NCBI GenBank assembly: GCA_905480575.1
Contig: CAJQQZ010000048.1
Coordinates: forward strand, 1 to 46,893
Origin: an uncultured Alphaproteobacteria bacterium
GTDB taxonomy: Bacteria; Pseudomonadota; Alphaproteobacteria; UBA7985; CAJQQZ01
DNA length: 46,893 nt
Direction of reading: 5' to 3'
Under the pieces are notes generated by a model. The model saw only the letters and a program-made list of their open reading frames with translations. It was not told where the DNA came from and did no database searches. The first letter of the stretch is position 1. Each line of letters opens with the position of its first letter. A program made the position numbers and the translations under genes. Below, piece by piece: positions 8,556 to 17,561 of this stretch.

Positions 8556-11126
8556 ATGGACGTCGTTGTCGTAGAATCACCATCCAAAGCAAAAACCATC
8601 AATAAATACCTGGGTAAGGACTATATGGTTTTTGCATCATTTGGGCATGTTAGAGACCTGCCCCCGAAGGATGGTTCCGTCGATCCGGAAGATGCTTTTG
8701 CTATGAAATGGGAAGTCTCTGGCCAAGCTGACAAGCGCATCAAAGAGATTGCTGCTGCTGTCAAACAAGCTGACCGTCTATTCCTCGCGACAGATCCGGA
8801 CCGCGAAGGCGAAGCTATTTCTTGGCATCTCCAAGAAGAGTTGAAGCGCCGCCGTGTCTTAAAAGACGTTGAAATTAAACGCGTTGTTTTTAACCAGATC
8901 ACAAAGTCAGCCGTTCAAGAGGCCTTCCGTGAGCCACGTGAACTCAACAATGAACTGGTCGACGCTTACTTGGCGCGCCGCGCACTAGATTATCTCGTTG
9001 GTTTTACACTGTCCCCCGTTCTCTGGCGCAAATTGCCAGGTAGTAAGTCCGCTGGCCGCGTGCAGTCGGTAGCTTTGAGATTAATTTGTGAGCGCGAAGC
9101 CGAGATTGAAATTTTTAAGGCCCAAGAATACTGGACGATTGATGTCGACGTCAAAAATGAGTCTGGTGCTGTGTTCCAAGCCGCCCTCACTCACCTCGAC
9201 GGCAACAAGCTCGCCAAATTCGACCTGCCTAATGAGACAGCGGCAACTGGCGCCGCGTCTATCCTAGAGAACGCTAAGAATTTCACCATTGGTGCGATCG
9301 AGCGGAAGCAAACAAGGCGCAACCCTTACGCACCTTTTATTACTTCGACCTTGCAGCAGGAAGCTTCCAGAAAGCTCGGTTTCTCTAACGCTCACACCAT
9401 GCGCGTGGCTCAGAAACTCTATGAAGGCATAGAGATCGACGGGGAAACAACTGGCCTGATCACCTACATGAGAACAGACGGTACAGACCTTGCACCAGAA
9501 GCCATCAATCAGATCAGAAGCACGATCCATTCCAGCTTTGGCGAACGCTACATCCCTGATTCTCCACGGATTTTCAAGACTAAAGCAAAGAATGCCCAAG
9601 AGGCGCACGAAGCCATTCGCCCAACGGATTCAGCCCGCGTTCCAGAGTCTTTGAGAGAGCGTTTGGGCAAAGACGAGTACCGCCTTTATGAACTGATTTG
9701 GAAGCGCACCATGGCCTGTCAGATGGCCAGCGCAATCATCGATCAGACAGGCGTGAACATCGTCGTTGATCAGGGTGCCGCTCAATTGCGCGCCAACGGT
9801 TCTGTCATTGTCTTTGACGGTTTCTTGAGACTTTACCAAGAGAGTAAAGACGACGGTAAAGACGATGACGGTGACCGCAGATTGCCACAAATGTCTGAGG
9901 GCGAAGTCCTGGAGCGCCAGAAAGTTGCGCCAGAACAGCATTTCACACAGCCTCCTCCGCGCTACACTGAAGCAAGCCTTGTAAAGCGTATGGAGGAGCT
10001 CGGTATCGGCCGCCCTTCAACTTACGCTTCAATCATTCAAGTGCTCCAGGATCGAGACTACGTCACGTTAGAGAAGAAGCGCTTCACACCGGCCAGCCGT
10101 GGTCGTGTGGTTGTTGCCTTCCTTGTGAACTTCTTCAAGCGTTACGTTGAATATGATTTCACAGCCAACTTGGAAGATCAGTTAGATAACGTTTCCAACG
10201 GTTCGCTCGATTACAAAGTCGTTCTGAGTGACTTCTGGACTGACTTTAAAGCCGCCGTTGACGACACGAAAGAGCTTCGCATAACAAATGTTATCGATGC
10301 CCTGGATGAAACTTTGGCGGCACACTTCTTTCCAGAAAAGGAAGATGGTAGCAACCCAAGAGCATGCCCGACTTGCGCGAACGGTATTCTTGGTCTTCGC
10401 TTGGGCAAATCTGGAGGTTTCATTGGTTGTTCCAATTATCCAGAATGTAAGCAAACACGCCCCCTCACCGTTTCTGACGGAGTCGACGGGCAAATAGGTG
10501 ATAGTCGATTACTGGGTATCGATCCAGAAACCGAACAATCTGTCTTTATCAAAAAAGGCCCTTACGGTTGGTATGTTCAGCTTGGTGAAGAAGCTAAGCC
10601 AAAAAGAACGTCTCTTCCGAAGGGTGAAAAGGCGGACGAGATTGAACTTGATCGCGCTTTGGCTCTACTCAGTCTCCCACGCCTCCTTGGCGTCCATGAA
10701 GATGAAGAAGTGACGGCCGGTATCGGTCGTTACGGCCCCTTCGTGAAAAAGGGAAAGACCTACAAATCTATTCCTGTTGATGAATCCGTCCTTGAAATCG
10801 GCATAAACCGCGCAGTGACCTTGTTGGCTGAAGCCAAACCAGGTGCACGCGCCGGTAAAGAAATAGGCAAGCACCCCGAAGACAGTGAACCAATCACGTT
10901 GCACGACGGCAAATACGGCCCTTATGTGAAGCATGGTAAACTTAATGCTTCGCTGCCAAGAGGCGACAATCCTGACGAAATCACTGTCGAAAAGGCTGTT
11001 GAGTTGTTGATCGCTCAAGCCGAACGCAAAGCTGCTAAGAGCGGAAAAAAAGCCCCCGCTAAGAAAGCACCAGCTAAAAAGAAGACACCAGCAAAGAAAA
11101 AAGCTGCCGCCAAAAAGGAAGCATAG
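8556..11126 (+). CDS. topA: DNA topoisomerase I
   Basis: Type IA topoisomerase that relaxes negative supercoils. The 856-residue product has the N-terminal TOPRIM domain (VVVESPSKAKTI and the TDPDREGEAI metal motif at about 79-88) and the active-site Tyr at residue 304 in GLITYMRTDGT. One zinc ribbon (CPTCANGILGLRLGKSGGF) is followed by GxxCSNYPEC. Two degenerate repeats of the GKYGPYVKHGK type come next, and the C-terminal tail is a Lys/Ala-rich stretch built of repeated APAKK units. Such basic tails are usual in alphaproteobacterial TopA and aid DNA binding. The TAG stop is in the same reading frame as rnr and only one codon before its apparent start. Confidence 0.97.
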   Translation: MDVVVVESPSKAKTINKYLGKDYMVFASFGHVRDLPPKDGSVDPEDAFAMKWEVSGQADKRIKEIAAAVKQADRLFLATDPDREGEAISWHLQEELKRRRVLKDVEIKRVVFNQITKSAVQEAFREPRELNNELVDAYLARRALDYLVGFTLSPVLWRKLPGSKSAGRVQSVALRLICEREAEIEIFKAQEYWTIDVDVKNESGAVFQAALTHLDGNKLAKFDLPNETAATGAASILENAKNFTIGAIERKQTRRNPYAPFITSTLQQEASRKLGFSNAHTMRVAQKLYEGIEIDGETTGLITYMRTDGTDLAPEAINQIRSTIHSSFGERYIPDSPRIFKTKAKNAQEAHEAIRPTDSARVPESLRERLGKDEYRLYELIWKRTMACQMASAIIDQTGVNIVVDQGAAQLRANGSVIVFDGFLRLYQESKDDGKDDDGDRRLPQMSEGEVLERQKVAPEQHFTQPPPRYTEASLVKRMEELGIGRPSTYASIIQVLQDRDYVTLEKKRFTPASRGRVVVAFLVNFFKRYVEYDFTANLEDQLDNVSNGSLDYKVVLSDFWTDFKAAVDDTKELRITNVIDALDETLAAHFFPEKEDGSNPRACPTCANGILGLRLGKSGGFIGCSNYPECKQTRPLTVSDGVDGQIGDSRLLGIDPETEQSVFIKKGPYGWYVQLGEEAKPKRTSLPKGEKADEIELDRALALLSLPRLLGVHEDEEVTAGIGRYGPFVKKGKTYKSIPVDESVLEIGINRAVTLLAEAKPGARAGKEIGKHPEDSEPITLHDGKYGPYVKHGKLNASLPRGDNPDEITVEKAVELLIAQAERKAAKSGKKAPAKKAPAKKKTPAKKKAAAKKEA

Positions 11127-11129
11127 GCT

Positions 11130-13376
11130 CTGGCCAAAGATAAAAAAACGACACAGCACCTCCCTACTCGGGAGGAAATTTTAACCTTCACCAACGAAAA
11201 TGAAGGCGAAGTCAGCAAGCGGGAGATTGCCCGGGCCTTTCACCTGAAAGGCGATCAGCGCATTTGGTTGAAAACAGAGCTTAAAGCTCTGCAAGCCGAA
11301 GGTCATTTAGAACGTAAAGGCCGCCGGAAGCTTCAAAATGCGGAACGGTTACCTCCGGTCACCGTCCTTGAAGTCAGTAAAATTACCAGTGACGGAGATT
11401 TGTTTTTCAAACCGGTTGCAGAAGAATTTGCATCTCTGTCCGCCACGATAGAACTTGCGTCCTACGCAAAGAACAAAGGCCTGAAGCTCAGCAGCCGCAT
11501 TCTCGCACGCCTAAAACCAGCTGGTAAAGACCGATACTTCGCAACGGTCATGAAAGTTTTGGAGAGCAAGGCAAGTGGCCGCGTCTACGGCGTTATTGAA
11601 GGCAACTACTTACGCCCTGCGGATCGCCGGCAAAAGCAGTCGTTCAGCATTGTAAAGAAAAACGATCTGACCGTTCAAGACGGCGATCTCGTCGTTGCAG
11701 AAGTGGTTGAAGGACGAAAATCACTTGGGTTGTCTGAAGTGGAGTTGGTCACCTTCATTGGTCCAGCCACGGATGTAGCCTCCATTTCTCTGCTTGAGGC
11801 GCTCAGCAAAGAAATCCCCATTGAGTTCCCAGAAGCTGTTTTGGCAGAAGCCGACGAAGCCAAGCCAGTGTCACTCGGCAATCGGGTTGATCTTCGCGAC
11901 AAAGGCTTAGTCACCATCGATGGTTCAGATGCCAAGGATTTCGATGACGCTGTGTTTGCACAGGAAGATGAAGCCCCTGAGAACGTCGGTGGCTTCAAGC
12001 TGACTGTCGCTATCGCTGATGTCTCCTGGTATGTCCGCGAAGGTTCAGCACTCGATAGAGAAGCCCTAAAAAGAGGCAACTCGAGCTATTTCCCTGACCG
12101 CGTTTTCCCGATGTTACCGGAAGCATTGTCCAATGGTTTATGTTCCTTAGTTCCCAATGAAGAACGGGCTTGCTTGGCTTGTGACTTGACTATTTCTAAC
12201 GATGGGACCTTACTCAAGAAGCATTTCTATCGCGGTCTGATGAAATCGGAAGCCAGGTTAACCTACGAAACCGTTCAGGAAACAGCGGATAGCAATGGCG
12301 CCGAAGGACGAGGAGACTTGTGGGAGAGTCATTTAAAGCCACTTTATGCCGCTTATCACCTTCTTAAGAAGAAACGTGTGGAGCGTGGTGCGCTGGGAAT
12401 TGAATCTCAAGAGTTTTATGTCGACCTGAGTGATGACAAGAAAACCGTGCAGAACATGCGCCCGCGTGAGCGGCTCACCAGTCACGAGCTGATCGAAGAG
12501 TTCATGATCCTTGCCAACGTTGCAGCGGCCGAAGTTTTGGAAGCAAAATCAGCTCTTTGTATGTATCGTATTCATGAGCCACCTGATGCTGCCAAGGTCG
12601 AAGGACTGCGCGCAATGTTGGAAACTTTGGACATGAAGTTACCACGCAGCAAACTAGCACCAGAACATTTCAACCGTATCTTAATGCAGGTTGAAAAGTC
12701 TCCGCACAAGGATCTCGTGCATGAGTCCGTTCTCCGGTCGCAGTCTTCGGCTTTCTATGGTCCCAAAAACCGGGGGCACTTCGGACTTGCCCTTAATTCT
12801 TACGGTCATTTTACGTCCCCTATTCGACGCTATGCTGATTTGATTGTCCATCGTCAGCTGGTTCATCACCTGAACCAGGGCGAAGGTGACTTCAATTATG
12901 ATTCCATTGGCAATCTGACTGAAATTGGCGAGAAAATCTCAACCACCGAACGGCGGTCTGTCGATGCGGAAAGAGCTTCCAAAGATCGCTATGCTGCCGC
13001 CTACTACTCGAAGCATATTGGTGAAATTGTCGACGGGCGGATTTCGAGTGTCACCAAATTTGGGCTGTTCGTTAAACTGACTGCAACCGGTGCGGATGGA
13101 TTACTGCCTTTTTCCTCTCTGCCGGATGACCGCTACGACTTATCTCAAAATGAGCAGTTCGTGACAGGGCGACGTTGGGGGCGAATCTTCTCTCGAGGCG
13201 ACTTACTGAAGGTCAAAATCATTGATGCAGATCCCATTCTGGCTTCATTAGGATTCGAATTCGACAGCCTAATTTCATCAGTAGTGCCGAACGACTCCAA
13301 ACGAATCGGCGGACTAAGCAAGCCAAAGGTAAAGCCTGCGAAGAAGGGCCGAAGAAAAAGAGCTCTTAGTAAATAA
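11130..13376 (+). CDS. rnr: Ribonuclease R (RNB family 3'-5' exoribonuclease), probable CTG start
   Basis: RNase R degrades structured RNA and takes part in rRNA quality control. The order is N-terminal winged helix, cold-shock domains, the RNB catalytic domain with IDGSDAKDFDDAVFA, and a C-terminal S1 domain (VDGRISSVTKFGLFVKL) followed by a basic tail. No ATG, GTG or TTG opens the frame before a TTG at 11268, but translation of 11130-11267 gives a typical RNase R N terminus (PTREEILTFTNENEGEVSKR, then EIARAFHLKG). I therefore start at the CTG at 11130, which has AAGGA ten bases upstream inside topA and gives 748 residues. The start codon is the only uncertain part. Confidence 0.9.
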   Translation: MAKDKKTTQHLPTREEILTFTNENEGEVSKREIARAFHLKGDQRIWLKTELKALQAEGHLERKGRRKLQNAERLPPVTVLEVSKITSDGDLFFKPVAEEFASLSATIELASYAKNKGLKLSSRILARLKPAGKDRYFATVMKVLESKASGRVYGVIEGNYLRPADRRQKQSFSIVKKNDLTVQDGDLVVAEVVEGRKSLGLSEVELVTFIGPATDVASISLLEALSKEIPIEFPEAVLAEADEAKPVSLGNRVDLRDKGLVTIDGSDAKDFDDAVFAQEDEAPENVGGFKLTVAIADVSWYVREGSALDREALKRGNSSYFPDRVFPMLPEALSNGLCSLVPNEERACLACDLTISNDGTLLKKHFYRGLMKSEARLTYETVQETADSNGAEGRGDLWESHLKPLYAAYHLLKKKRVERGALGIESQEFYVDLSDDKKTVQNMRPRERLTSHELIEEFMILANVAAAEVLEAKSALCMYRIHEPPDAAKVEGLRAMLETLDMKLPRSKLAPEHFNRILMQVEKSPHKDLVHESVLRSQSSAFYGPKNRGHFGLALNSYGHFTSPIRRYADLIVHRQLVHHLNQGEGDFNYDSIGNLTEIGEKISTTERRSVDAERASKDRYAAAYYSKHIGEIVDGRISSVTKFGLFVKLTATGADGLLPFSSLPDDRYDLSQNEQFVTGRRWGRIFSRGDLLKVKIIDADPILASLGFEFDSLISSVVPNDSKRIGGLSKPKVKPAKKGRRKRALSK

Positions 13377-13476
13377 TGATGGATTCTCGACTCCACTACA
13401 GACGTGCAATTCCAAGTAAATAGGGTATTCTCCTAATAAGCGCAGTTTATTTAGCGCACTTTTATTTGAATAAATC

Positions 13477-15033
13477 TTGGTTGGACCTTTGTTGTCGTCT
13501 TATTTCAGACGAGCTGTACAGCTCTTTGCCTGCTTCTTTGTTTTGCTTGTTGTTGCATCCTGTTCGCCACAACAGCTGCATAATCCTCTTGGCTCCCCGT
13601 CACAAGGGCCCAGCGGATTAAGCAGTTCAGAAGCCCAATATTACGCAGGCATGAACGCCATACTTGAGAATTATGTAGCAGAAATTCCCGCAGGAACATT
13701 GGCCCTCGTCGGCGTGAACGGTTTAGCTGCCATTGATCCCGGCTTCATGGTTCACCGGAGCCACCAGACCGCACTCATCACATTCACCAACGGTACGAAC
13801 CAGCAAGTTGATCTTCCAATCACGAAAGATCCTGTCGTCTGGGCACGTTTCACTGATTACGTGGTAACTGTGGCGCGCGAGAACTCACCGAAAATTGCTG
13901 CCGCCCATGAAGAACAAATCTACGAAGCAGTGTTTGATGCCTATGTCTCTGTTCTTGATGAATACTCGCGCTATTGGAACAAGGTTCAGGCCAAGGCCCT
14001 TTGGGAACAGCTGTTAGGCTTCGGTGGTATCGGTATCACGTTGAAATTTGAGCGTCGCGGCATGCGAGTTCAAACTGTCTTGCGGAATTCACCCGCTCAA
14101 AAAGCAAAGATCCGCCCTGATGATTTGATCGTTGCAATTGATGGCATTCCCTTCCGCACCCATGACAATCCACAGAATTCAGTCAAACAGCTGCGCGGAC
14201 CAGTAGGTTCAGTGGTGTGGGTGTCTTTGGAACGCGGCAATGGCCGCCCGCTAGACGTCAAAGTGAAAAGAGATGAGGTTGTGCCGGAGACTGTTCAAGG
14301 TCAGTATCTCGGCAACACGCTTTATCTAAAACTGTCCGGCTTTAACAAAACGACGGCGCGCTCAGTGTTGGAATCTCTCATCGGCCCTACTGGAGCCCGC
14401 ACAAGAGGTGCAAACGGCATAATCTTAGATGTCAGAGGAAACCCAGGCGGTATCCTTCCGAGTTCTATCGCTATTGCTGACATGTTCCTCAATGGTAAGT
14501 CCATCAGTAAAACCACAGGTCGAGTGGCCGACTCTAACGATGATTTCTTCACCAAACTACCGGACGTCACGAACGGCCTACCACTGGTGATCCTGCAAGA
14601 CGAGGAATCGGCTTCCGCCGCTGAAGTTCTTGCCGCCGCCATCCAGGACAACCGCCGCGGTATCATTATCGGCACCACCTCCTACGGCAAAGGCAGTGTG
14701 CAATCTAGTCTCCCGCTGCCCAACGGAGGACGTATTAACCTTACAATTGCGGAGTTCTCGGGACCCAATGGCACACCGCTTAATCGTTATGGCGTTACCC
14801 CGGACATCTGCACCAATCGTGCGAACTTCCAACTGGCCACCGCCTTGTCCAACGGTCAACTCTCCAGCGCCTCAAAGAGAAGTAGAGAACTGATCTCAGC
14901 AGGTGCGAAACCAAACCAGGTTCGCAAAATTTGCCCGCCGGCAAAATCGAGCCAAGACAAAGAGTTAGCGATGGCCCTAACGCTCATGTCAGATCCAGCC
15001 CTTTATCGCAGAGCCTTACAACTTTTACCTTAA
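13477..15033 (+). CDS. S41-family C-terminal processing peptidase, predicted lipoprotein
   Basis: A periplasmic carboxyl-terminal processing protease. The product has a signal peptide ending in a lipobox (VVASC, Cys at about residue 29) and is predicted to be lipid-anchored. An N-terminal helical region is followed by a PDZ domain around 185-265 and the S41 core. The catalytic dyad is S380 in ESASAAE and K405 in SYGKGSVQ, 25 residues apart as in the family. The start is uncertain: TTG codons lie at 13477, 13489 and 13492, with only a weak GGTTGGA upstream of the last. A 100-base gap separates it from rnr. Compared with standard CtpA it has an unusual C terminus with two Cys residues (TPDICTNRAN and RKICPPAK). 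Confidence 0.88.
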   Translation: MVGPLLSSYFRRAVQLFACFFVLLVVASCSPQQLHNPLGSPSQGPSGLSSSEAQYYAGMNAILENYVAEIPAGTLALVGVNGLAAIDPGFMVHRSHQTALITFTNGTNQQVDLPITKDPVVWARFTDYVVTVARENSPKIAAAHEEQIYEAVFDAYVSVLDEYSRYWNKVQAKALWEQLLGFGGIGITLKFERRGMRVQTVLRNSPAQKAKIRPDDLIVAIDGIPFRTHDNPQNSVKQLRGPVGSVVWVSLERGNGRPLDVKVKRDEVVPETVQGQYLGNTLYLKLSGFNKTTARSVLESLIGPTGARTRGANGIILDVRGNPGGILPSSIAIADMFLNGKSISKTTGRVADSNDDFFTKLPDVTNGLPLVILQDEESASAAEVLAAAIQDNRRGIIIGTTSYGKGSVQSSLPLPNGGRINLTIAEFSGPNGTPLNRYGVTPDICTNRANFQLATALSNGQLSSASKRSRELISAGAKPNQVRKICPPAKSSQDKELAMALTLMSDPALYRRALQLLP

Positions 15034-15075
15034 TAGAGCTGGATTTGTAGCGGTCATGAACCTATTGTCGAGCTC

Positions 15076-15732
15076 ATGACCGATGAAGTAATCCCTCTTC
15101 CCTCCGCCACTCTGATACTCCTGCGCCCGTCGAACCAAGGCTTAGAAGTTTTGATGGGCCAGCGACACGCCACCCATTCCTTCATGCCGAACCGCTTTGT
15201 TTTTCCAGGTGGCCGTGTGGATGAGGAAGACAGTCTAGTTTCCGGATTTGCGGAGTGTCTTCCAAGAGCGCGAGATGACCAAGAACCAGCACTAGACGAC
15301 GCAACCCGCCTCACATTGGCGAGAACCGTTCTTAGAGAAACGCTGGAAGAGACAGATCTGCTGATTGGCAGGCCAGAGACTCTCTCCACCAAAATCACCA
15401 ACCCAGCACCAATTTGGCAATCCTACGCCGACAAAGGATTACGGCCTGCTTTCGAAGATCTCATCATGATTGGTCGAGCGATCACGCCTCCTCCTTCTCA
15501 CAAGCGGTTTGATGCACGATTCTTTATGGCGGACGGCCGATTGGCCCATGGAGACTTGCCGGCAGACGGCGACAGTGGTGAGCTTTTGGACCTTGCATGG
15601 CGTCCCGTGGCGCAATTAGCGGGTCTAAAGATGCCAACCATCACCAAAATCCTGCTTTCTATCGCCGTAAAAGCCTGGAAAGACGATGGTCCAACGCTTC
15701 CCGATGAACCTTTCGAGTTCACGACTATTTGA
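15076..15732 (+). CDS. NUDIX hydrolase
   Basis: A 218-residue NUDIX pyrophosphohydrolase. The NUDIX box is split by an insertion: FPGGRVDEEDS supplies the first Gly and Glu, and RETLEETDLLIG supplies the REUxEE metal-binding core, with Thr-Asp where Gly is usual. The ~30-residue insert between them, and the length of about 220, resemble the NUDT7/NUDT19-like (CoA-diphosphatase-like) branch, but I cannot name the substrate. The ATG at 15076 is 42 bases after the protease stop. A promoter-like site for rpmG begins immediately after this gene. Confidence 0.85.
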   Translation: MTDEVIPLPSATLILLRPSNQGLEVLMGQRHATHSFMPNRFVFPGGRVDEEDSLVSGFAECLPRARDDQEPALDDATRLTLARTVLRETLEETDLLIGRPETLSTKITNPAPIWQSYADKGLRPAFEDLIMIGRAITPPPSHKRFDARFFMADGRLAHGDLPADGDSGELLDLAWRPVAQLAGLKMPTITKILLSIAVKAWKDDGPTLPDEPFEFTTI

Positions 15733-15735
15733 CCC

Positions 15736-15763
15736 TTGACAGTCTCCGAACAATCGCTATGTT
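15736..15763 (+). promoter_or_regulatory. Sigma-70-type promoter for rpmG
   Basis: TTGACA at 15736-15741 is a perfect -35 hexamer. It is followed after 16 bases by TATGTT at 15758-15763, which in alphaproteobacterial style can also be read as CTATGT. The ribosomal protein gene starts 46 bases further on, leaving a short leader. Confidence 0.72.
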
Positions 15764-15808
15764 CCGCGCAAATTCAACGCCCTCTATGGGTGAGATCGAG
15801 GTATTCCA

Positions 15809-15976
15809 ATGGCTAAACCAGCTTCAATTTTGATCAGAATGGTCAGCTCCGCAGACACTGGCTTTTTCTACGTCACTAAGAAAAACGCACGTACTTCAAC
15901 AGAAAAGCTTGAATTGCGCAAATACGATCCTGTTGCGCGCAAGCACGTAATGTTCAAGGAAGCAAAGATTAAGTAG
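15809..15976 (+). CDS. rpmG: 50S ribosomal protein L33
   Basis: A 55-residue basic protein, [20 protein letters not shown] to EAKIK, matching alphaproteobacterial L33 in length and sequence. It lacks the paired CxxC zinc motifs, so it is the zinc-independent form. The ATG at 15809 is preceded by GAGG eight bases upstream. It has its own promoter and is followed by a strong terminator, so it is probably transcribed as a single gene. It converges on pleD, and an rpmG/pleD neighbourhood is common in this class. Confidence 0.96.
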   Translation: MAKPASILIRMVSSADTGFFYVTKKNARTSTEKLELRKYDPVARKHVMFKEAKIK

Positions 15977-15992
15977 TCTTACTCCTAAGACT
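15975..15992 (+). other. Small perfect hairpin at the rpmG stop codon
   Basis: AGTCTTA, a four-base loop CTCC, and TAAGACT form a perfect 7-bp stem that begins inside the rpmG stop codon, just before the main terminator. No T-run follows. It may be an mRNA 3' stabiliser or chance. Confidence 0.45.
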
Positions 15993-16000
15993 GTTTGATG

Positions 16001-16034
16001 AAAAGGCGGTGCCAATTGGTAGCGCCTTTTTTTT
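16001..16034 (+). terminator. Rho-independent terminator of rpmG
   Basis: AAAGGCG pairs with CGCCTTT around an inner TGCC/GGTA stem and an AATT loop, followed directly by a run of eight T residues that ends the stem. It sits 25 bases past rpmG, and because it is nearly symmetric it may also act on pleD transcripts from the other side. Confidence 0.88.
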
Positions 16035-16087
16035 ACTGCACATACCCAACTGCTCATCCTGGCCATCAATTGGGCGAGCGCATCGCG

Positions 16088-17414
16088 CTAAGTTTGGTAG
16101 GAATTCCCCCCAGATCTCTTTGCGCGATACATAGCCTGATCAGCTTGCTCCAACAGCTGGGCGAAAGACTGTTCTTGCTCCGGCAATGTTGCGGCGATCC
16201 CAACGGACATGGAAATCCCTTCAAACTGACCAGTTGCGCCAGATAGCAACCGTTCAGCCAACGCTTTCCCACCGTCCGGACCGGTTGCGGGAAGAAAGAT
16301 TGCGAATTCATCCCCCCCCTATACGGAAACAAAGATCCGCTGCCCTGACGGAGAGTTTGATCAGCTCTGCGGCCTTGGTGATGAATAGATCGCCCTGCCC
16401 ATGGCCCTGCTCGTCATTGATGCGCTTTAAGCCATCAAGATCAACGATCAAAACACAGGCAGCCTGTCGCTGTTCACGTAGAGTTCGGAGTTGCCTGGGC
16501 AGTATTTCATCCAGATAATGCCGGTTGTAGAGACCTGTTAAACTGTCCTTTACCGAACGCTCCAAACTCTGGTGGTGGCGAGCCTTGAGTTGGCGTTCAA
16601 AATTGAGCTGTCGTAGCAAAGAAATTCCCCGGTAAACCAATTCATTTGGATCAATTGGTTTCACAACACAGTCGTCCACGCCTTGTCGGAAAGCCCGGTC
16701 CATTAAGACATCGTCAGGCTCATCCAGAACCAACAAAATTGGCCCAACATCATTCCCCAGCTTTGCTCTGAGTTCGACAGCAAAGCGCAGTCCACTGTGA
16801 GCGGCTTGCCCTTGGTTTACAACGAGCAGGTCAAATGCTTTGATTTCGTCGGCTCTCTCAGAATTCGCCGAAGGCTCGGGCAAAGCAGACGTGTCAAAAC
16901 CCGCCCTTTCGAAAGAATCATGCCAAGACTCACGCAGAATTTCATCGTCTTCAACCAGTAAAATCACGCTATCGGCAGATGCTTCGATATCGCCAGCCAA
17001 AAGATTGTCACCGTACCGAAGGAGCAGCTGGTCTTTGTTTGTCTTCTTTCGAATCAGGCCACGCAACCGGGAAAACAACAAAGGGAAATTTATCGGCCTG
17101 ACGATCAAATCGTCTGCGCCAGCCTTTATGGCCGTCAGTCTGAATGATGTCTCAAGGGAGGCTGTTACCATGATGATTGGCGTAAATTGTGCCTTCTCAT
17201 CTCTTCTAACTGCTTCACAAAACGGAACGGCTTCACCTTGGTTCAAAGCTAGATCAGTGATGATCGCAGAAAAAGAGCCAAGGCGATCCAGCTTTTCAAG
17301 AGCATCAGGTCCAGAAGTCGCTTCTTCAACCAAGAAGAACTCTGCCTCGAGCCGCAACCGCAGGAGCCGCCGGTTAGCCGCTTTGTCGTCAACTATTAAA
17401 ATTCTATCGCTCAT
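16088..17414 (-). pseudogene. pleD: PleD-like response regulator/diguanylate cyclase, frameshifted in the GGDEF motif
   Basis: The architecture is REC-REC-GGDEF, as in PleD, which makes the second messenger cyclic di-GMP. REC1 (1-120) has VDDK and the phosphoacceptor Asp in IITDLALNQG. REC2 (about 150-270) begins LLVEDDE, but its acceptor position reads LLVVNQGQ, so Asp is replaced by Asn. The cyclase domain shows DSLTGLYNRHYLD, VDLDGLKRIND and an RxxD inhibitory site (RAAD) just before FRIGG. At that point a run of eight C on the plus strand (16312-16319) shifts the frame and gives GG-G-stop. With seven C the frame reads RIGGDEFAIFLPATGPDG and goes on to RAKRSGGNSYQT with a stop at 16088-16090, a 441-residue protein of normal length. 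No divK is adjacent. Confidence 0.9.
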
Positions 17415-17561
17415 GCGTTCATCTCATATCAGTTGGCTAGTTGCATCAGCAAAACAATCTTGCAAACAAATCCTAAACATTAACCGCTCCTCTTTTCCTT
17501 TGTGAACAAAAAGAGTACACAAAACCCACCATTTGGATTGAGGCCATTAGGATTGAGCTCA

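Noticed and set aside
13438-13460. GCGC...GCGC pair between rnr and the S41 protease gene
   Set aside because: Only four base pairs can form, so it is not a credible terminator.
17504-17518. GAAC-N7-GTAC, a possible LexA box ahead of dinB
   Set aside because: The alphaproteobacterial LexA site is GTTC-N7-GTTC. Read on the other strand this site has one mismatch, and it lies inside the possible longer dinB reading frame. Too weak to list.
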